64,000 nt of DNA from CAWEWH01 sp963812775 (GCA_963812775.1 CAWEWH010000007.1:806001-870000); one strand, 5' to 3'; counted from the first letter of the stretch, positions 18,537-28,104 are shown. Program-made: numbers and translations. The notes: generated by a model from the letters alone, not told the origin.

Positions 18537-19312
18537 GAGGCGGCCGACTTGGTGTCGAGGCCGCCGAATCGCCGCTCGCGCTGCCGGAACTCGGTGATTG
18601 CCGCCTCCAACGCCACGCGATCGAAATCCGGCCACAGGACCGGCGTGAATACGAACTCGGCGTAAGCGGCTTGCCACAACAGGAAATTGGAAAGCCGCAT
18701 TTCCCCCGACGTTCTGATGACGAGATCAGGATCGGGAATGCCACCGGTGTCGAGGCGCGACGTAACGAGATCGGCGTCAATATCCTTGGCGCTCAAGCTG
18801 CCGCCGCTGACTTCGCGGGCCAATGATTGCATCACGCGGACCAGCTCCTGACGCCCGCCATAATTGAACGCAACCACCAACGTGAGGCCGCTGTTTGGCT
18901 CCGTGAGCGCCTCCGCTTCCACCAGCAGTGCAAGAATGTCCGGCGCAAGATCGTCGCGGCCCCCGATGACTTTCACTTTGACGTTGTTCCGGTGCAGATC
19001 GGCGAGATCGTTGCGCACGAAGAGGCGCAGCAACCCCATGAGTTCGCCAACCTCGGTCGCGGGGCGACGCCAGTTCTCAGACGAAAAGCTGTAGATGGTG
19101 AGATAGCGGACGCCGAGCTCGATGGCGGCACGCACTGTCCGACGCAGGGCCTCGACGCCGCGGCGATGGCCCTCCGCGCGCGGCAAGCCGCGTCGCGCGG
19201 CCCAGCGGCCGTTGCCATCCATGATGATCGCCACGTGATTGGGCGCCCCGCCCTCTTCAGCGGCATGGGCGGGCGGTACTTCCGGCAAAGCCGTTTTTCC
19301 GGCGGCGCTCAT
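18533..19312 (-). CDS. uppS: Undecaprenyl diphosphate synthase UppS
   Basis: 259 aa cis-prenyltransferase that makes the C55 lipid carrier for peptidoglycan and LPS. The substrate-binding signature is IIMDGNGRWAARRGLPRAEGHRRG, with the catalytic Asp in MDGNGRW. YLTIYSFSSENWRRP, VVAFNYGGRQELV and DPDLVIRTSGEMRLSNFLLWQ follow in the usual order. It sits 44 bp after frr and overlaps the cdsA start, in the conserved frr-uppS-cdsA-dxr-rseP order. Confidence 0.96.
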   Translation of the reverse strand: MSAAGKTALPEVPPAHAAEEGGAPNHVAIIMDGNGRWAARRGLPRAEGHRRGVEALRRTVRAAIELGVRYLTIYSFSSENWRRPATEVGELMGLLRLFVRNDLADLHRNNVKVKVIGGRDDLAPDILALLVEAEALTEPNSGLTLVVAFNYGGRQELVRVMQSLAREVSGGSLSAKDIDADLVTSRLDTGGIPDPDLVIRTSGEMRLSNFLLWQAAYAEFVFTPVLWPDFDRVALEAAITEFRQRERRFGGLDTKSAAS

Positions 19313-19356
19313 CGGGCGCTCAGGGGCCTTCCGATCGGGCCTCGCGTCCCAGGCCC

Positions 19357-19920
19357 TTAGACCTGCATGATCTCTTTTTCCTTGGCTGCCAAGACCTGAT
19401 CGACTTCACCGATGGCCTGATCGGTGGCCTTTTGCACTTGTTCCGCCTGGCGCGTGTGGTCGTCTTTGGCGATGGCGTGATCCTTTTCCATCTTCTTCAG
19501 AACATCGAGTCCATCGCGGCGCACATGACGGACCGCAACGCGCGCATCCTCGGCGTATTTGTGTGCAACCTTGACCATTTCCTTGCGCCGCTGTTCGCTC
19601 ATTTCAGGGATGCGCAGGCGAATAACTTGTCCCTCGGTGTTGGGATTGAGGCCGAGGCTCGAATCTCGGATGGCCTTTTCGACCGCGCTGACCATGCTGC
19701 GGTCCCACACCTGCACGCTGATCAAGCGTGGCTCTGGAACGCTGACCGTCGCCACCTGATTCAGCGGCATATGCGTGCCGTAGGCGTCAACCTGGATTGG
19801 ATCGAGGAGATTGGCGGAGGCGCGGCCCGTGCGAAGCCCGCCAAGATCATGTTTCAGCGACTGAATGGCGCCTTGCATGCGGCGTTTGAGGTCGTTGAGA
19901 TCGAATGTTTGCGCGGCCAT
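19357..19920 (-). CDS. frr: Ribosome recycling factor
   Basis: 187 aa, the usual Frr length. With EF-G it splits the post-termination ribosome. Typical segments are GLRTGRASANLLDPIQVDAYG, NQVATVSVPEPR, RDSSLGLNPNTEGQVIRLRIPEMSEQRRKEMVK and the long C-terminal helix ending KEKEIMQV. The start at 19920 (MAAQTFDLNDLKRRM) fits alignments. A longer open frame to 20055 has no homology. It follows pyrH after about 85 bp. Confidence 0.96.
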   Translation of the reverse strand: MAAQTFDLNDLKRRMQGAIQSLKHDLGGLRTGRASANLLDPIQVDAYGTHMPLNQVATVSVPEPRLISVQVWDRSMVSAVEKAIRDSSLGLNPNTEGQVIRLRIPEMSEQRRKEMVKVAHKYAEDARVAVRHVRRDGLDVLKKMEKDHAIAKDDHTRQAEQVQKATDQAIGEVDQVLAAKEKEIMQV

Positions 19921-20005
19921 GAGGCATATCCGTCGAGTTGGCGACTGGTGGGACGTTGAACGCCCGAAGGAGCTGGGGTCAAGAGGCCTTGCGGGCCATG
20001 CGTGC

Positions 20006-20713
20006 TCAGGGGGTGACGAGGGTGGCATGCCCCTGGCCATCGAGAACATTTCCAATGGAGCCTTTCTCCAGAATTGAGAAGACGATGATGGTTAAGCCTG
20101 AGTCTCTCGCAAGCGCGAAGGCGGCGGTGTCCATGATCTTCAGATCGTTGGCGATCGCCTCGCGATGCGTGAGCCGTTCGTAACGCTTCGCGCCCGGATC
20201 CTTCTTGGGATCGGCCGAATAGACGCCGTCGACATTCGTCGCCTTGAGCAGCACCGGGCAATCGAGCTCCGCCGCCCGCAATGCTGCCGCCGTGTCGGTC
20301 GTGAAGAATGGGTTGCCCGTGCCGCCGCCGAGAATGACAACCCGCCCGTCGGCCAAATGCTCGAGGGCCCGCCGCCTGGTGTAGCTGTCGCACAGCGAGG
20401 GCATCGGCACGGCCGACATGGCCCGCGCCGGCACGCCCAGCGATGCCACCGCATGCTCGAGGGCGAGCGCGTTCATGACGGTGCCGAGCATGCCTATGGC
20501 GTCAGCCGATGGCCGATCGAGGCCCTTCGACAAGCCCTGAACACCACGGAAGAAGTTGCCGCCGCCGACCACCACAGCAATCTCGTGGCCGCCGCGGGCC
20601 GCGCTGGCGATGTCCTGGGCGATGCCGGTCAACGTCTCGCCGTTAAGTCCGGCGCCCGACGCCCCTGCCAGTGCCTCTCCGGAGAGCTTGATCAATGCCC
20701 GCTTGACCCGCAT
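20006..20713 (-). CDS. pyrH: UMP kinase PyrH
   Basis: 235 aa, amino-acid-kinase fold. It phosphorylates UMP to UDP in pyrimidine nucleotide synthesis. Diagnostic stretches are RALIKLSGEALAG, VVVGGGNFFRG, RPSADAIGMLGTVMNALAL, ILGGGTGNPFFTTDTAAALRA and LLKATNVDGVYSADPKKDP. The ATG at 20713 is preceded by GGGGAGG. A GTG four codons upstream (20725) is open but lies inside that ribosome site. It is 38 bp after tsf. Confidence 0.95.
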   Translation of the reverse strand: MRVKRALIKLSGEALAGASGAGLNGETLTGIAQDIASAARGGHEIAVVVGGGNFFRGVQGLSKGLDRPSADAIGMLGTVMNALALEHAVASLGVPARAMSAVPMPSLCDSYTRRRALEHLADGRVVILGGGTGNPFFTTDTAAALRAAELDCPVLLKATNVDGVYSADPKKDPGAKRYERLTHREAIANDLKIMDTAAFALARDSGLTIIVFSILEKGSIGNVLDGQGHATLVTP

Positions 20714-20751
20714 GGCCCTCCCCACTCCGGCGCTGCTGCGCTTTGCAGCTT

Positions 20752-21678
20752 TCAGCGACCCATATTGGCAACTTCGGTCGCGAAGTCGGGACCGTCACCC
20801 CTGTCGACCCCTTCGCCCAACTCAAAGCGCACGAAGCTCGCGATCTTCACGGGAGCGCCGCACTTGGGCTCGGCCTCCTTGAGAACTTGGGCGATGGTCT
20901 TGTTGGCGTGCTCTGGAATGACAGAGGCTTGTTCGAGCAACGTCACTTCCTTGTAGTAGGTCTTCAGCCCGCTCTCGACGATCTTGTCGAGTACGTTGGC
21001 AGGCTTGCCGGCATTCTTCTCGCGCAGAATGGCCTTCTCGCGCTCGATGCTCTCAGTCGGGATGGCGGCGGCATCGAGGGCGAGCGGATTCATGGCCGCA
21101 ATGTGCTGGGCAATCTGTCGTCCCAACGTGCCGAGAAGCGTCGCATCGCCCTTGGAATCGAGCGCCACGAGGACGCCGATCTTGCCTAGCCCCTCGCTCA
21201 CCGCACCATGCACGTAGGTGGCGATAAGACCCTGCTTGATCTCGCGCTTTTCAACGCGCCGCAGGGTCATGTTCTCGCCGATCGTGGCGATCAGCTCCTG
21301 CAGCCGGTCCTTGATCGTGGTCGTGCTGCCGGGAAATCGCGCCGCTTCCAGCGATGGGAGCGTGCCGTCACCCATGAGCGCGATCTTGGCGGCTTCGCGC
21401 ACGAAAGCCTGGAACTGATCGTTGCGAGCCACAAAGTCAGTCTCGGAATTGACCTCTACAAGAGCCGCGCTGTGGCCCGACGATTCCGCCGCGATAAGTC
21501 CTTCTGCCGCCACGCGGCCAGCCTTCTTCGCCGCCTTGGAAAGCCCTTTCTTACGCAGCCAATCGACCGCCTGCTCGATGTCGCCGCCTGTCTCGCTGAG
21601 TGCGGACTTGCAATCCATCATGCCCGCGCCGGTCTTGTCGCGGAGCTCCTTCACCAAGGATGCGGTGATATTGGCCAT
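20752..21678 (-). CDS. tsf: Elongation factor Ts
   Basis: 308 aa. The guanine nucleotide exchange factor for EF-Tu. The N-terminal UBA-like domain and signature are VKELRDKTGAGMMDCKSAL. The core carries SSGHSAALVEVNSETDFVARNDQF, and the C-terminal half is complete. It lies 120 bp after rpsB, the universal order. Two hairpins in that gap may adjust its level relative to S2. Confidence 0.97.
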   Translation of the reverse strand: MANITASLVKELRDKTGAGMMDCKSALSETGGDIEQAVDWLRKKGLSKAAKKAGRVAAEGLIAAESSGHSAALVEVNSETDFVARNDQFQAFVREAAKIALMGDGTLPSLEAARFPGSTTTIKDRLQELIATIGENMTLRRVEKREIKQGLIATYVHGAVSEGLGKIGVLVALDSKGDATLLGTLGRQIAQHIAAMNPLALDAAAIPTESIEREKAILREKNAGKPANVLDKIVESGLKTYYKEVTLLEQASVIPEHANKTIAQVLKEAEPKCGAPVKIASFVRFELGEGVDRGDGPDFATEVANMGR

Positions 21679-21700
21679 GTCATCCTCTCATCGGATCGGC

Positions 21701-21750
21701 GGCGACCGGAGGTCGCCCCATAGGGCAAGCCCGGCGCAACACCGCCGGGC
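21701..21750 (-). promoter_or_regulatory. Two hairpins in the rpsB-tsf intergenic region
   Basis: Two stems are seen. GCCCGGCG (21729-21736) pairs with CGCCGGGC (21743-21750) across a 6-base loop. GGCGACC (21701-21707) pairs with GGTCGCC (21711-21717) across a 3-base loop. No T-run follows either, so full termination is unlikely. Attenuation or RNA stability control between rpsB and tsf is a reasonable guess. Confidence 0.45.
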
Positions 21751-21798
21751 TGCCGCTCAAATCAGGTCGTCCGCCGCCTGAAGTGGCAGACGGTCGGC

Positions 21799-22824
21799 TT
21801 AGGCGGCATCGAGCGACGCGCGCGCCTGGGTCACCCAACCGTCGCGCTCGATTCGACCGTTGAGCTTGAGGTCGGTGTCGAGCTTCTTCGAGTCAGCCGG
21901 CTGCATGGCGGCGATTTGCCAGAAGTGGAAAATACCGGCCTCATTGAGCTTCTTTTCGAGCTGCGGACCCACGCCGTGCAGCTTGGTGAGGTCGTCGGGA
22001 GCACCCCGCGGCGCTGCAAGGATCTCGAAGGCCTCGGCCGGTGCGTCCTCGCCGGCGGCAGCCACGGGCGCCGTCGGCGGCACTTCCTCGACGATCGGCT
22101 TCTCGGCGGCGCCAAGGTCGACGCCCATGTCACCTTGGGCTCGTGAGATGCCGTCGATGGCCGCTTTGGCGGCGAGCTCGCAATAGAGCGAGATGGCGCG
22201 GCCGGCGTCGTCGTTGGCCGGGATTGGATAGGTGATGCCGTCGGGATTGCAGTTGGTGTCGACGATGGCAGCCACCGGGATGCCAAGGCGTTGCGCCTCC
22301 TTGATCGCGAGCTGCTCCTTATTCGTGTCGATGACAAAGAGCAGATCGGGTGTGCCGCCCATGTCCTTGATCCCGCCGAGCGCCCGCTCGAGCTTGTCGC
22401 GCTCGCGCGACAGCATGAGACGTTCCTTCTTGGTGAGGCCTTGGGTGCCGCCGGTAAGCATCTCGTCCACCTTGCGCAGGCGCTGGATCGAGCCCGAAAT
22501 GGTCTTCCAGTTGGTCAGCATGCCTCCGAGCCAGCGGGAATTGACGAAATACTGGGCCGAGCGCTTGGCGGCGTCAGAGATCGACTCCGAAGCCTGCCGC
22601 TTGGTGCCGACGAACAGCACGCGGCCGCCTGCCGCGACCGTGTCGGAGATCGCCTGCAGTGCGCGATGCAACAGCGGCACCGTCTGGGCGAGGTCGATGA
22701 TGTGGATGTTGTTGCGGGTGCCGAAAATGAAGGGGGACATTTTCGGGTTCCAGCGGTGGGACTGGTGGCCGAAATGGGCTCCAGCCTCCAACAGCTGGCG
22801 CATGGAAAAGTCAGGCAGCGCCAT
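21799..22824 (-). CDS. rpsB: 30S ribosomal protein S2 with C-terminal extension
   Basis: 341 aa. The S2 core (MRQLLEAGAHFGHQSHRWNPKM through VDTNCNPDGITYPIPANDDAGRAI) covers about residues 1-225. It is followed by an acidic, Ala/Pro-rich linker. A helix-hairpin-helix-like tail (LTKLHGVGPQLEKKLNEAG) comes next and the protein ends near RASLDAA. Such tails are common in alphaproteobacterial S2 and resemble a segment of the ribosomal L21/RuvA type of HhH. The start at 22824 has GGAGAAACACG upstream; six more open codons exist before it. Confidence 0.96.
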   Translation of the reverse strand: MALPDFSMRQLLEAGAHFGHQSHRWNPKMSPFIFGTRNNIHIIDLAQTVPLLHRALQAISDTVAAGGRVLFVGTKRQASESISDAAKRSAQYFVNSRWLGGMLTNWKTISGSIQRLRKVDEMLTGGTQGLTKKERLMLSRERDKLERALGGIKDMGGTPDLLFVIDTNKEQLAIKEAQRLGIPVAAIVDTNCNPDGITYPIPANDDAGRAISLYCELAAKAAIDGISRAQGDMGVDLGAAEKPIVEEVPPTAPVAAAGEDAPAEAFEILAAPRGAPDDLTKLHGVGPQLEKKLNEAGIFHFWQIAAMQPADSKKLDTDLKLNGRIERDGWVTQARASLDAA

Positions 22825-22937
22825 CGTGTTTCTCCGGTTCAAGCCGCCGCGGTGCTGTGAACCGGATCGGACAGGCCAATCAGGTCACCGGACGCCCCAT
22901 TAGGTCATGAGGCAAGCTCCGCGTGTGGAATGGGCGC

Positions 22938-22966
22938 CATATACGGGCAAGGCCCGGCAAACGCAA
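22938..22966 (-). promoter_or_regulatory. Candidate sigma70 promoter for the rpsB operon
   Basis: On the minus strand, TTGCGT (22966-22961) and TATATG (22943-22938) are separated by exactly 17 bp, about 115 bp before the rpsB start. It is the best promoter match in the 218-bp rpsB/MFS divergent gap. Spacing and -10 quality fit a strongly expressed ribosomal operon. Confidence 0.55.
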
Positions 22967-23042
22967 GTTTGGCCATTCGCGGCCGGCAAAGCCCGCCTTC
23001 GCGCTGGCCGCCTTGTTGCACGCTGACGCGGCCCGTAGACGA

Positions 23043-24203
23043 ATGGCGGTGAGCTGGAATTCGTCCTCGCCACTTCGCCTCGCCATCGCCGGCCTCATCG
23101 CGCTCGCGGTGGCCATGGGCATCGGCCGCTTCATCTACACCCCGATCCTCCCGTTCATGGTCGATGATCTCGGGCTAAGCCAGAGCCAGGCTGGAATTAT
23201 CGCCTCGGCCAACTATGCCGGTTACCTTGCCGGCGCTGTCCTCGGGGTCTTGCCCATCGCCTTCGGAGGGCGCCGTGCCTGGGTGCTCGGCGCCCTTGTG
23301 GCGAGCACCGCAACGACCGCCATGATGGCGATGACAACTTCCGTCGCGGCATTCGTGGCGCTCCGCTTTGCGGGCGGCGTGGCCAGCGCTTTCGTGTTCG
23401 TATTCGCCGCAAGTCTCGTGCTGGACCGACCGGCGCAGGGTCGGCGCGATAGGGCCTCCGCCGTGCATTTTGCAGGGGTCGGCGTAGGCATTGCGGTCTC
23501 GGCAGTGGTCGTGACGGGGCTGGCGGCCGTGGGAGCGACTTGGCGCGAGTTGTGGCTTGGCGGCGGCGCGGTCTCTGGCCTTGCGCTTCTTGGCGTCGTC
23601 CTGCTGGTTCCGCGCGGCACGGAGGCAGCCCGGGCGGCAACGCCGCCGGCGGGACGCGAGCGAAGCGGCGACTTGGTTCGCCTTGTCGTCGCGTATGGCC
23701 TCTACGGTTTCGGCTACGTGATCAGCGCGACGTTCCTGGTTGGTCTCGTGCGGCTGACCCCGGACATGCGGGCCAGCGAGCCATTCGTGTGGCTGCTCGT
23801 CGGCCTGTCGGCGGCACCGTCCATCGCCCCATGGAACGCTCTGGCGCGGCGGCTCGGCGTGTTTCGCACCTTCGCCCTCGCATGCCTCGTCGAAGCCGCG
23901 GGCGTGGCCGCGAGCGTCTTGTGGCCGTCCATCGGGGGTGCCACCGTCGCTGCGGTCCTGCTCGGCGGCACTTTCGTGGCCATCACGGCGCTCGGCGTCG
24001 CAGGCGCACGGAGGCTGTCAGCTGCCGATCCGCGCCGGGTCATCGCCCTCATCACGGCTTCGTTTGGATTGGGCCAGATCGCCGGTCCAGCCTTTGCTGG
24101 ATACATCTACGATCTCACCGGCTCGTTTCTGGCGCCCACGTTGGCCGCCGCCGGGGCGCTCTTGGTGGCGGCGACGCTAACATTCTCAATTCGCGAAAAG
24201 TGA
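23043..24203 (+). CDS. YbfB/YjiJ-family MFS transporter
   Basis: 386 aa with about 12 hydrophobic helices and few charged residues. The first helix contains AVAMGIGRFIYTPILPFM, a hallmark of the YbfB/YjiJ branch of the major facilitator superfamily. A second half begins near LVRLVVAYGLYGFGYVISATFLV. Substrate is unknown for this family. The start at 23043 (MAVSWNSS) fits the family; 40 extra open codons upstream look non-coding. It stands alone on the plus strand between rpsB and dnaE. Confidence 0.85.
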   Translation: MAVSWNSSSPLRLAIAGLIALAVAMGIGRFIYTPILPFMVDDLGLSQSQAGIIASANYAGYLAGAVLGVLPIAFGGRRAWVLGALVASTATTAMMAMTTSVAAFVALRFAGGVASAFVFVFAASLVLDRPAQGRRDRASAVHFAGVGVGIAVSAVVVTGLAAVGATWRELWLGGGAVSGLALLGVVLLVPRGTEAARAATPPAGRERSGDLVRLVVAYGLYGFGYVISATFLVGLVRLTPDMRASEPFVWLLVGLSAAPSIAPWNALARRLGVFRTFALACLVEAAGVAASVLWPSIGGATVAAVLLGGTFVAITALGVAGARRLSAADPRRVIALITASFGLGQIAGPAFAGYIYDLTGSFLAPTLAAAGALLVAATLTFSIREK

Positions 24204-24278
24204 GGAGTGAACGTGAGCGAAGGGCGGCTGCGGCCCGCTCCTACTCCAGCAGTTTGCGAGATACCCTGCTATCTCGCT

Positions 24279-27200
24279 TCAGTGCATCTCCACATGCACG
24301 ACGCCCGGGATGGCGCGCAGCGCGCTGGCGATTTGCGGTGTCGCCGCATAGCGGCCGGGCAGCTTGACCTCCACCTCCCGCGCCCCTTCGTCGAGGATGA
24401 GCACCATGGAGACGTTGGCCTCGCCGCGCGCCGTCAGCCGCTGCGCCACGCCTTTCAGGGGCGCCTCATTACGCATGAAGACGCGCAGGCCGCGCTGATG
24501 CTTGCTCACCGCCTCTTCGAGGGGCTCCGCCGTTTGGATGCGAGCCCTCACCTCGTCGCCCTCGGCCGCCGCCTGCACGACGATGGTGACGGCGCGTCCC
24601 GGCTCGAGCAGGTCGCGATAGCGCTGCAGCCCCTCGGCGAACACGATGGCCTCGAAGTGTCCTGACTGATCGGACAATGTCACGATGCCCATTTTCGAGC
24701 CGCTCTTGGTGCGCCGCTCGGTGCGGTCGAGGACGGTGGCGGCGAGGCGGCCGGCGGAAGCGCCGTTGCGCACGGCGCGCGCAAAATCCGCCCAGCGCTG
24801 GACGCGCAGGCGCTCCAGCAAGGCTCCATATTCGTCGAGCGGGTGGCCGGAAAGGAAGAAGCCGATGGCGTCGTATTCCTTCTGTAGCCGCATGGCCGGC
24901 AGCCAGGGCTCGTATGGGGGGATGCGCAATGGCTCGGGAACCGCGCCGGCACCGCCGAAGAAATCGCTTTGGCCGTACGTCGCCGCTTCGGTGACCTGCG
25001 TCGCCAGCGCCATCATTGCTTCGACGGCGGCAGTTGCCTTTGCGCGGTCGGGCTCCAAGGCATCGAGAGCGCCGGCGGTAATCAGCGCTTCGATGGTGCG
25101 TTTGTTGATGAGGCGCGGGTTGATGCGGCGGGCAAAGTCGGCGAGGTCGCGGAACGGCCTCTCCCCGCGTACCTGCACGATCTCCTCGACAACCTGGCGG
25201 CCGACCCCCTTGATGGCGGCGAGCGCATAGCGGATCGATGAGCCGTCCTGAGCGTGGTCAACCTCGAAGGTGACGCTGGAACGGTTCACCGACGGCGGCT
25301 CGACCCGGATGTCGAGGCGCTGGGCCTCACGGCGGAATTCAGCGAGCTTCTCGGTGTTGTCGAGGTCGAGCGTCATGGAAGCCGCCAGGAACTCGACCGG
25401 ATAGTTCGCCTTCAGATAGGCGGTCTGATACGTGATGAACGCGTAAGGCGCCGAATGTGACTTGTTGAAGCCGTACTCGGCGAATTTGGCGCAGGCGTCG
25501 AAGATCGTGTCGGCCGTGTCCTTGTCGGCGCCACGCTCGGTGGCGCCCGACAAAAAGCGCCCACGCTGAGCGTCCATCTCCGCCTTGATCTTCTTGCCCA
25601 TGGCGCGGCGCAGGAGATCAGCTTCCGCAAGGCTGTAGCCAGCGAGATCGCGGGCGATCTGCTGCACCTGCTCCTGGTAGGTGATCACGCCATAGGTCGG
25701 CTCCAGGATGGGCTCGAGCTTCGGGTGCAGGTAGGAGATGGATTCGTGCCCGTGCTTGCGGGCGCAGTAAAGTGGGATATTCGCCATCGGCCCGGGTCGG
25801 TAGAGGGCCACAAGGGCAATCAAGTCTTCGAAGCGGTCAGCGCGCATCTCGACCAGCGCCTTGCGCATGCCGGCGCTTTCCACCTGGAAGATGCCGACCG
25901 TTTCACCGTTGGCCAGGGTGCGGAACGTTGGTTCGTCATCGAGAGGGATTTTGAGAAGGTCGATGTGAATGTCCCGCCTACGGATCAACTCGACGGCCTT
26001 GGCCAATACGGTGAGGGTCTTGAGTCCGAGGAAGTCGAACTTCACCAATCCGGCTTGCTCCACCCACTTCATGTTGAACTGGGTGACGCGCATCCCCGAT
26101 TTCGGGTCTCGGTAGAGCGGCACCAGTTCGTCAAGCGGCCGATCGCCGATGACGATGCCGGCGGCATGCGTCGAGGCGTGACGATGCAGCCCTTCGAGTT
26201 TTTGAGCGATAGCCAGCATGCGGCCGACCACCGGCTCCTCGGCGGCGCCCTGCAGGCGCGGTTCGTCCTCGATAGCCTTTCGCAGCGTCACCGGGTTCGT
26301 GGGGTTTTGCGGCACGAGCTTGGTGAGCTTGTCCACCTGGCCGTATGGCATTTCGAGAACGCGTCCCACGTCACGCATGACGCCGCGCGCCAGGAGCGTC
26401 CCGAAAGTGATGATCTGCGCGACCTTTTCCTCGCCGTACCGGCTCTGCACGTAGGCGATGACTTCGTCGCGCCGGTCCTGGCAGAAATCAATGTCAAAAT
26501 CCGGCATCGACACGCGATCGGGGTTGAGGAAGCGCTCGAACAGGAGCCCGAAGCGGAGCGGATCGAGGTCGGTGATGGTGAGCGAATAGGCGACAAGCGA
26601 GCCCGCGCCTGAGCCGCGGCCCGGACCAACCGGGATCCCCTGCCCCTTCGCCCACTGGATGAAGTCGGCGACGATGAGGAAATAGCCCGGGATAATTCAT
26701 CCGCTCGATGACCGACAGCTCGAAATCGAGCCGGCTCGCATAGTCGCTCTCCTGCAGGCCAGGGGCCGGCCCGAGTGCCGCAAGGCGCGCGGCGAGCCCT
26801 TCGCCGGCGCGGCGGCGCAGTTCCGCCGCCTCGTCGACATCGCCCTCGCCGATGACCGTGCCAAAGCGAGGCAGAATGGGCTTGCGCGTCTGCGGCCGGA
26901 AGGCGCAGCGCATGGCGATCTCGACGGTGGACCCTAGCGCCTCGGGCAGATCAGCGAAGAGCCTCCCCATCTCGGCGCGGGACTTGAAGCCGTGCTGTGG
27001 CGTCAGCCGGCGGCGGCTCTCGTCGGATACGAGGCGGCCATCCGCGATGGCGAGGAGCGCGTCATGAGCTTCATAATCGTCGGGCTTGGCGAAATACGGC
27101 TCGTTGGCGGCCGCCAGCGGGACGCCGGCCTCATAGGCGAGCCGGATTAGCTCGGGCTCGACTTGGCGCTCCTCGTCGAGGCCGTGCCGTTGCAGCTCGA

Positions 27201-27754
27201 CGTACAGCCGGTCGCCGAACGCCGCCACGAGCTGCTCAAACCGCGCCGTCGCGAGGTCGCGCCGTCCGTCCCGTAGCGCCGTATCGAGCGGGCCGGCTGG
27301 TCCGCCCGTCAGGGCGATCAGACCGGCCGCATTGCCCGCGAGGCTTGCCAGGCTGACGCACGTATCGTCCCCCGGGGCCATGTCGAGCCAAGCTCGGCTC
27401 GTGAGCCGCATCAGGTTGCGATAACCCTCCTCCGATGCTGCCAGGAGCACGATGGAAGGCGGCCGCCGGCCAAGGACGTTGCGGGCGGTGAGATCGACAG
27501 GCTCGAAGCGCACGCAAAGCTGCAGGCCGACGATGGGCTGCACCCCGGCGCTGGCGAGCTTGTCGGAGAATTCGAGCCCGCCGAAGAGATTATTGCTATC
27601 GGTCAGCGCCAAGGCCGGCTGCCGGTCGGCAGCCGCAAGCTTGGCCAGCACTGGGATGGTCAGCGCTCCTTCCAACAGCGAGTAGGACGAGTGGACGTGA
27701 AGATGGACGAAGCCCACGTCCTTAGGGCTGGCGCCCTGATGCTGTCGAACTCAT
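24279..27754 (-). CDS. dnaE: DNA polymerase III alpha subunit DnaE (DnaE1 type), frameshifted
   Basis: The replicative polymerase, about 1150 aa once corrected. The PHP domain opens with FVHLHVHSSYSLLEGALTI, and the catalytic aspartates lie in MPDFDIDFCQDRRDEVI. HhH and OB domains follow, ending VHVEMH at 24279. Homology breaks at MNYPG and resumes one frame over as YFLIVADFIQWAKGQGIPVGPGRGSG. One extra base near 26686-26691 explains this. At the 5' end, the GTG at 27717 is preceded by AAGGAC. An ATG at 27754 with GGAGG upstream would give MSSTASGRQP-KDVGFVHL if one base near 27722 is extra. A LexA box lies about 200 bp upstream. Confidence 0.92.
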
Positions 27755-27831
27755 GCGGCCTCCGCGCCGGCACTATCGGCGGCCCGTTTCAGCGGGTCGA
27801 GGTGCAGACCATACAGTGCCTGTGGATGGGC

Positions 27832-27924
27832 TCAGGGACCGACGATGACGCTCCAAATGCCAATCATGGCGACGAAGGAGAGAAGCGAAACGACCTCTGT
27901 GGCGACGCGGAGAAAAGTGAGCAT
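27832..27924 (-). CDS. 30-aa single-helix membrane peptide under a LexA box (SidA-like candidate)
   Basis: A 31-codon ORF (ATG 27924, TGA 27834-27832) starting MLTFLRVATEVVSLL and ending IWSVIVGP. After Arg6 and Glu10 the rest is almost wholly hydrophobic, forming one membrane helix. It starts 33 bp after a perfect LexA box lying in the spacer of a -35/-10 pair, so the predicted mRNA leader is about 20 nt. Caulobacter SidA, a 29-aa SOS-induced division inhibitor that acts on FtsW/FtsN, has the same size and regulation. Sequence homology is not established here. The ribosome site is weak (ACGGG). dnaE follows 77-114 bp downstream, so it may also act as a leader peptide. Confidence 0.6.
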   Translation of the reverse strand: MLTFLRVATEVVSLLSFVAMIGIWSVIVGP

Positions 27925-27951
27925 TTTGAACCCGTGTTCTGCTGACGTCCA

Positions 27952-27980
27952 ACTATGTTCGATATTTGTTCCGACATCAA
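27952..27980 (-). promoter_or_regulatory. Candidate SOS promoter before the 30-aa ORF and dnaE
   Basis: On the minus strand, TTGATG (27980-27975) and CATAGT (27957-27952) are 17 bp apart. The LexA box occupies the spacer, so repressor binding would exclude RNA polymerase. The geometry is the same as at the lexA promoter (1768-1796). Confidence 0.58.
27957..27971 (-). promoter_or_regulatory. Perfect LexA box GTTC-N7-GTTC
   Basis: GTTC-gatattt-GTTC on the plus strand, all eight consensus bases present. Read toward the minus-strand genes it is GAAC-N7-GAAC, the same orientation as the operator before lexA. The nearest starts are the 30-aa ORF (33 bp away) and dnaE. Confidence 0.85.
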
Positions 27981-27987
27981 GCCTAAT

Positions 27988-28031
27988 CGGCTGCGGGTAC
28001 TGCCCCGGACAGCACCCGGCTGCGGGTACTG
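27988..28031. repeat. 15-bp direct repeat
   Basis: CGGCTGCGGGTACTG occurs at 27988-28002 and again at 28017-28031, 29 bp apart. It lies just upstream of the SOS promoter in the gap between dnaE and the 63-aa gene. Function unknown. Confidence 0.6.
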
Positions 28032-28104
28032 GCCGCGCTCGGGCACTTGGTTAATGGGAACTAGGACACCGCTACACCGCTGGGTATGACGGCCCAGCAA
28101 TCGC

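Noticed and set aside
24279..27717. dnaE as the SOS-type error-prone DnaE2
   Set aside because: The N-terminal PHP region reads FVHLHVHSSYSLLEGALTI and the length is about 1150 aa, as in DnaE1. No imuA or imuB lies nearby.
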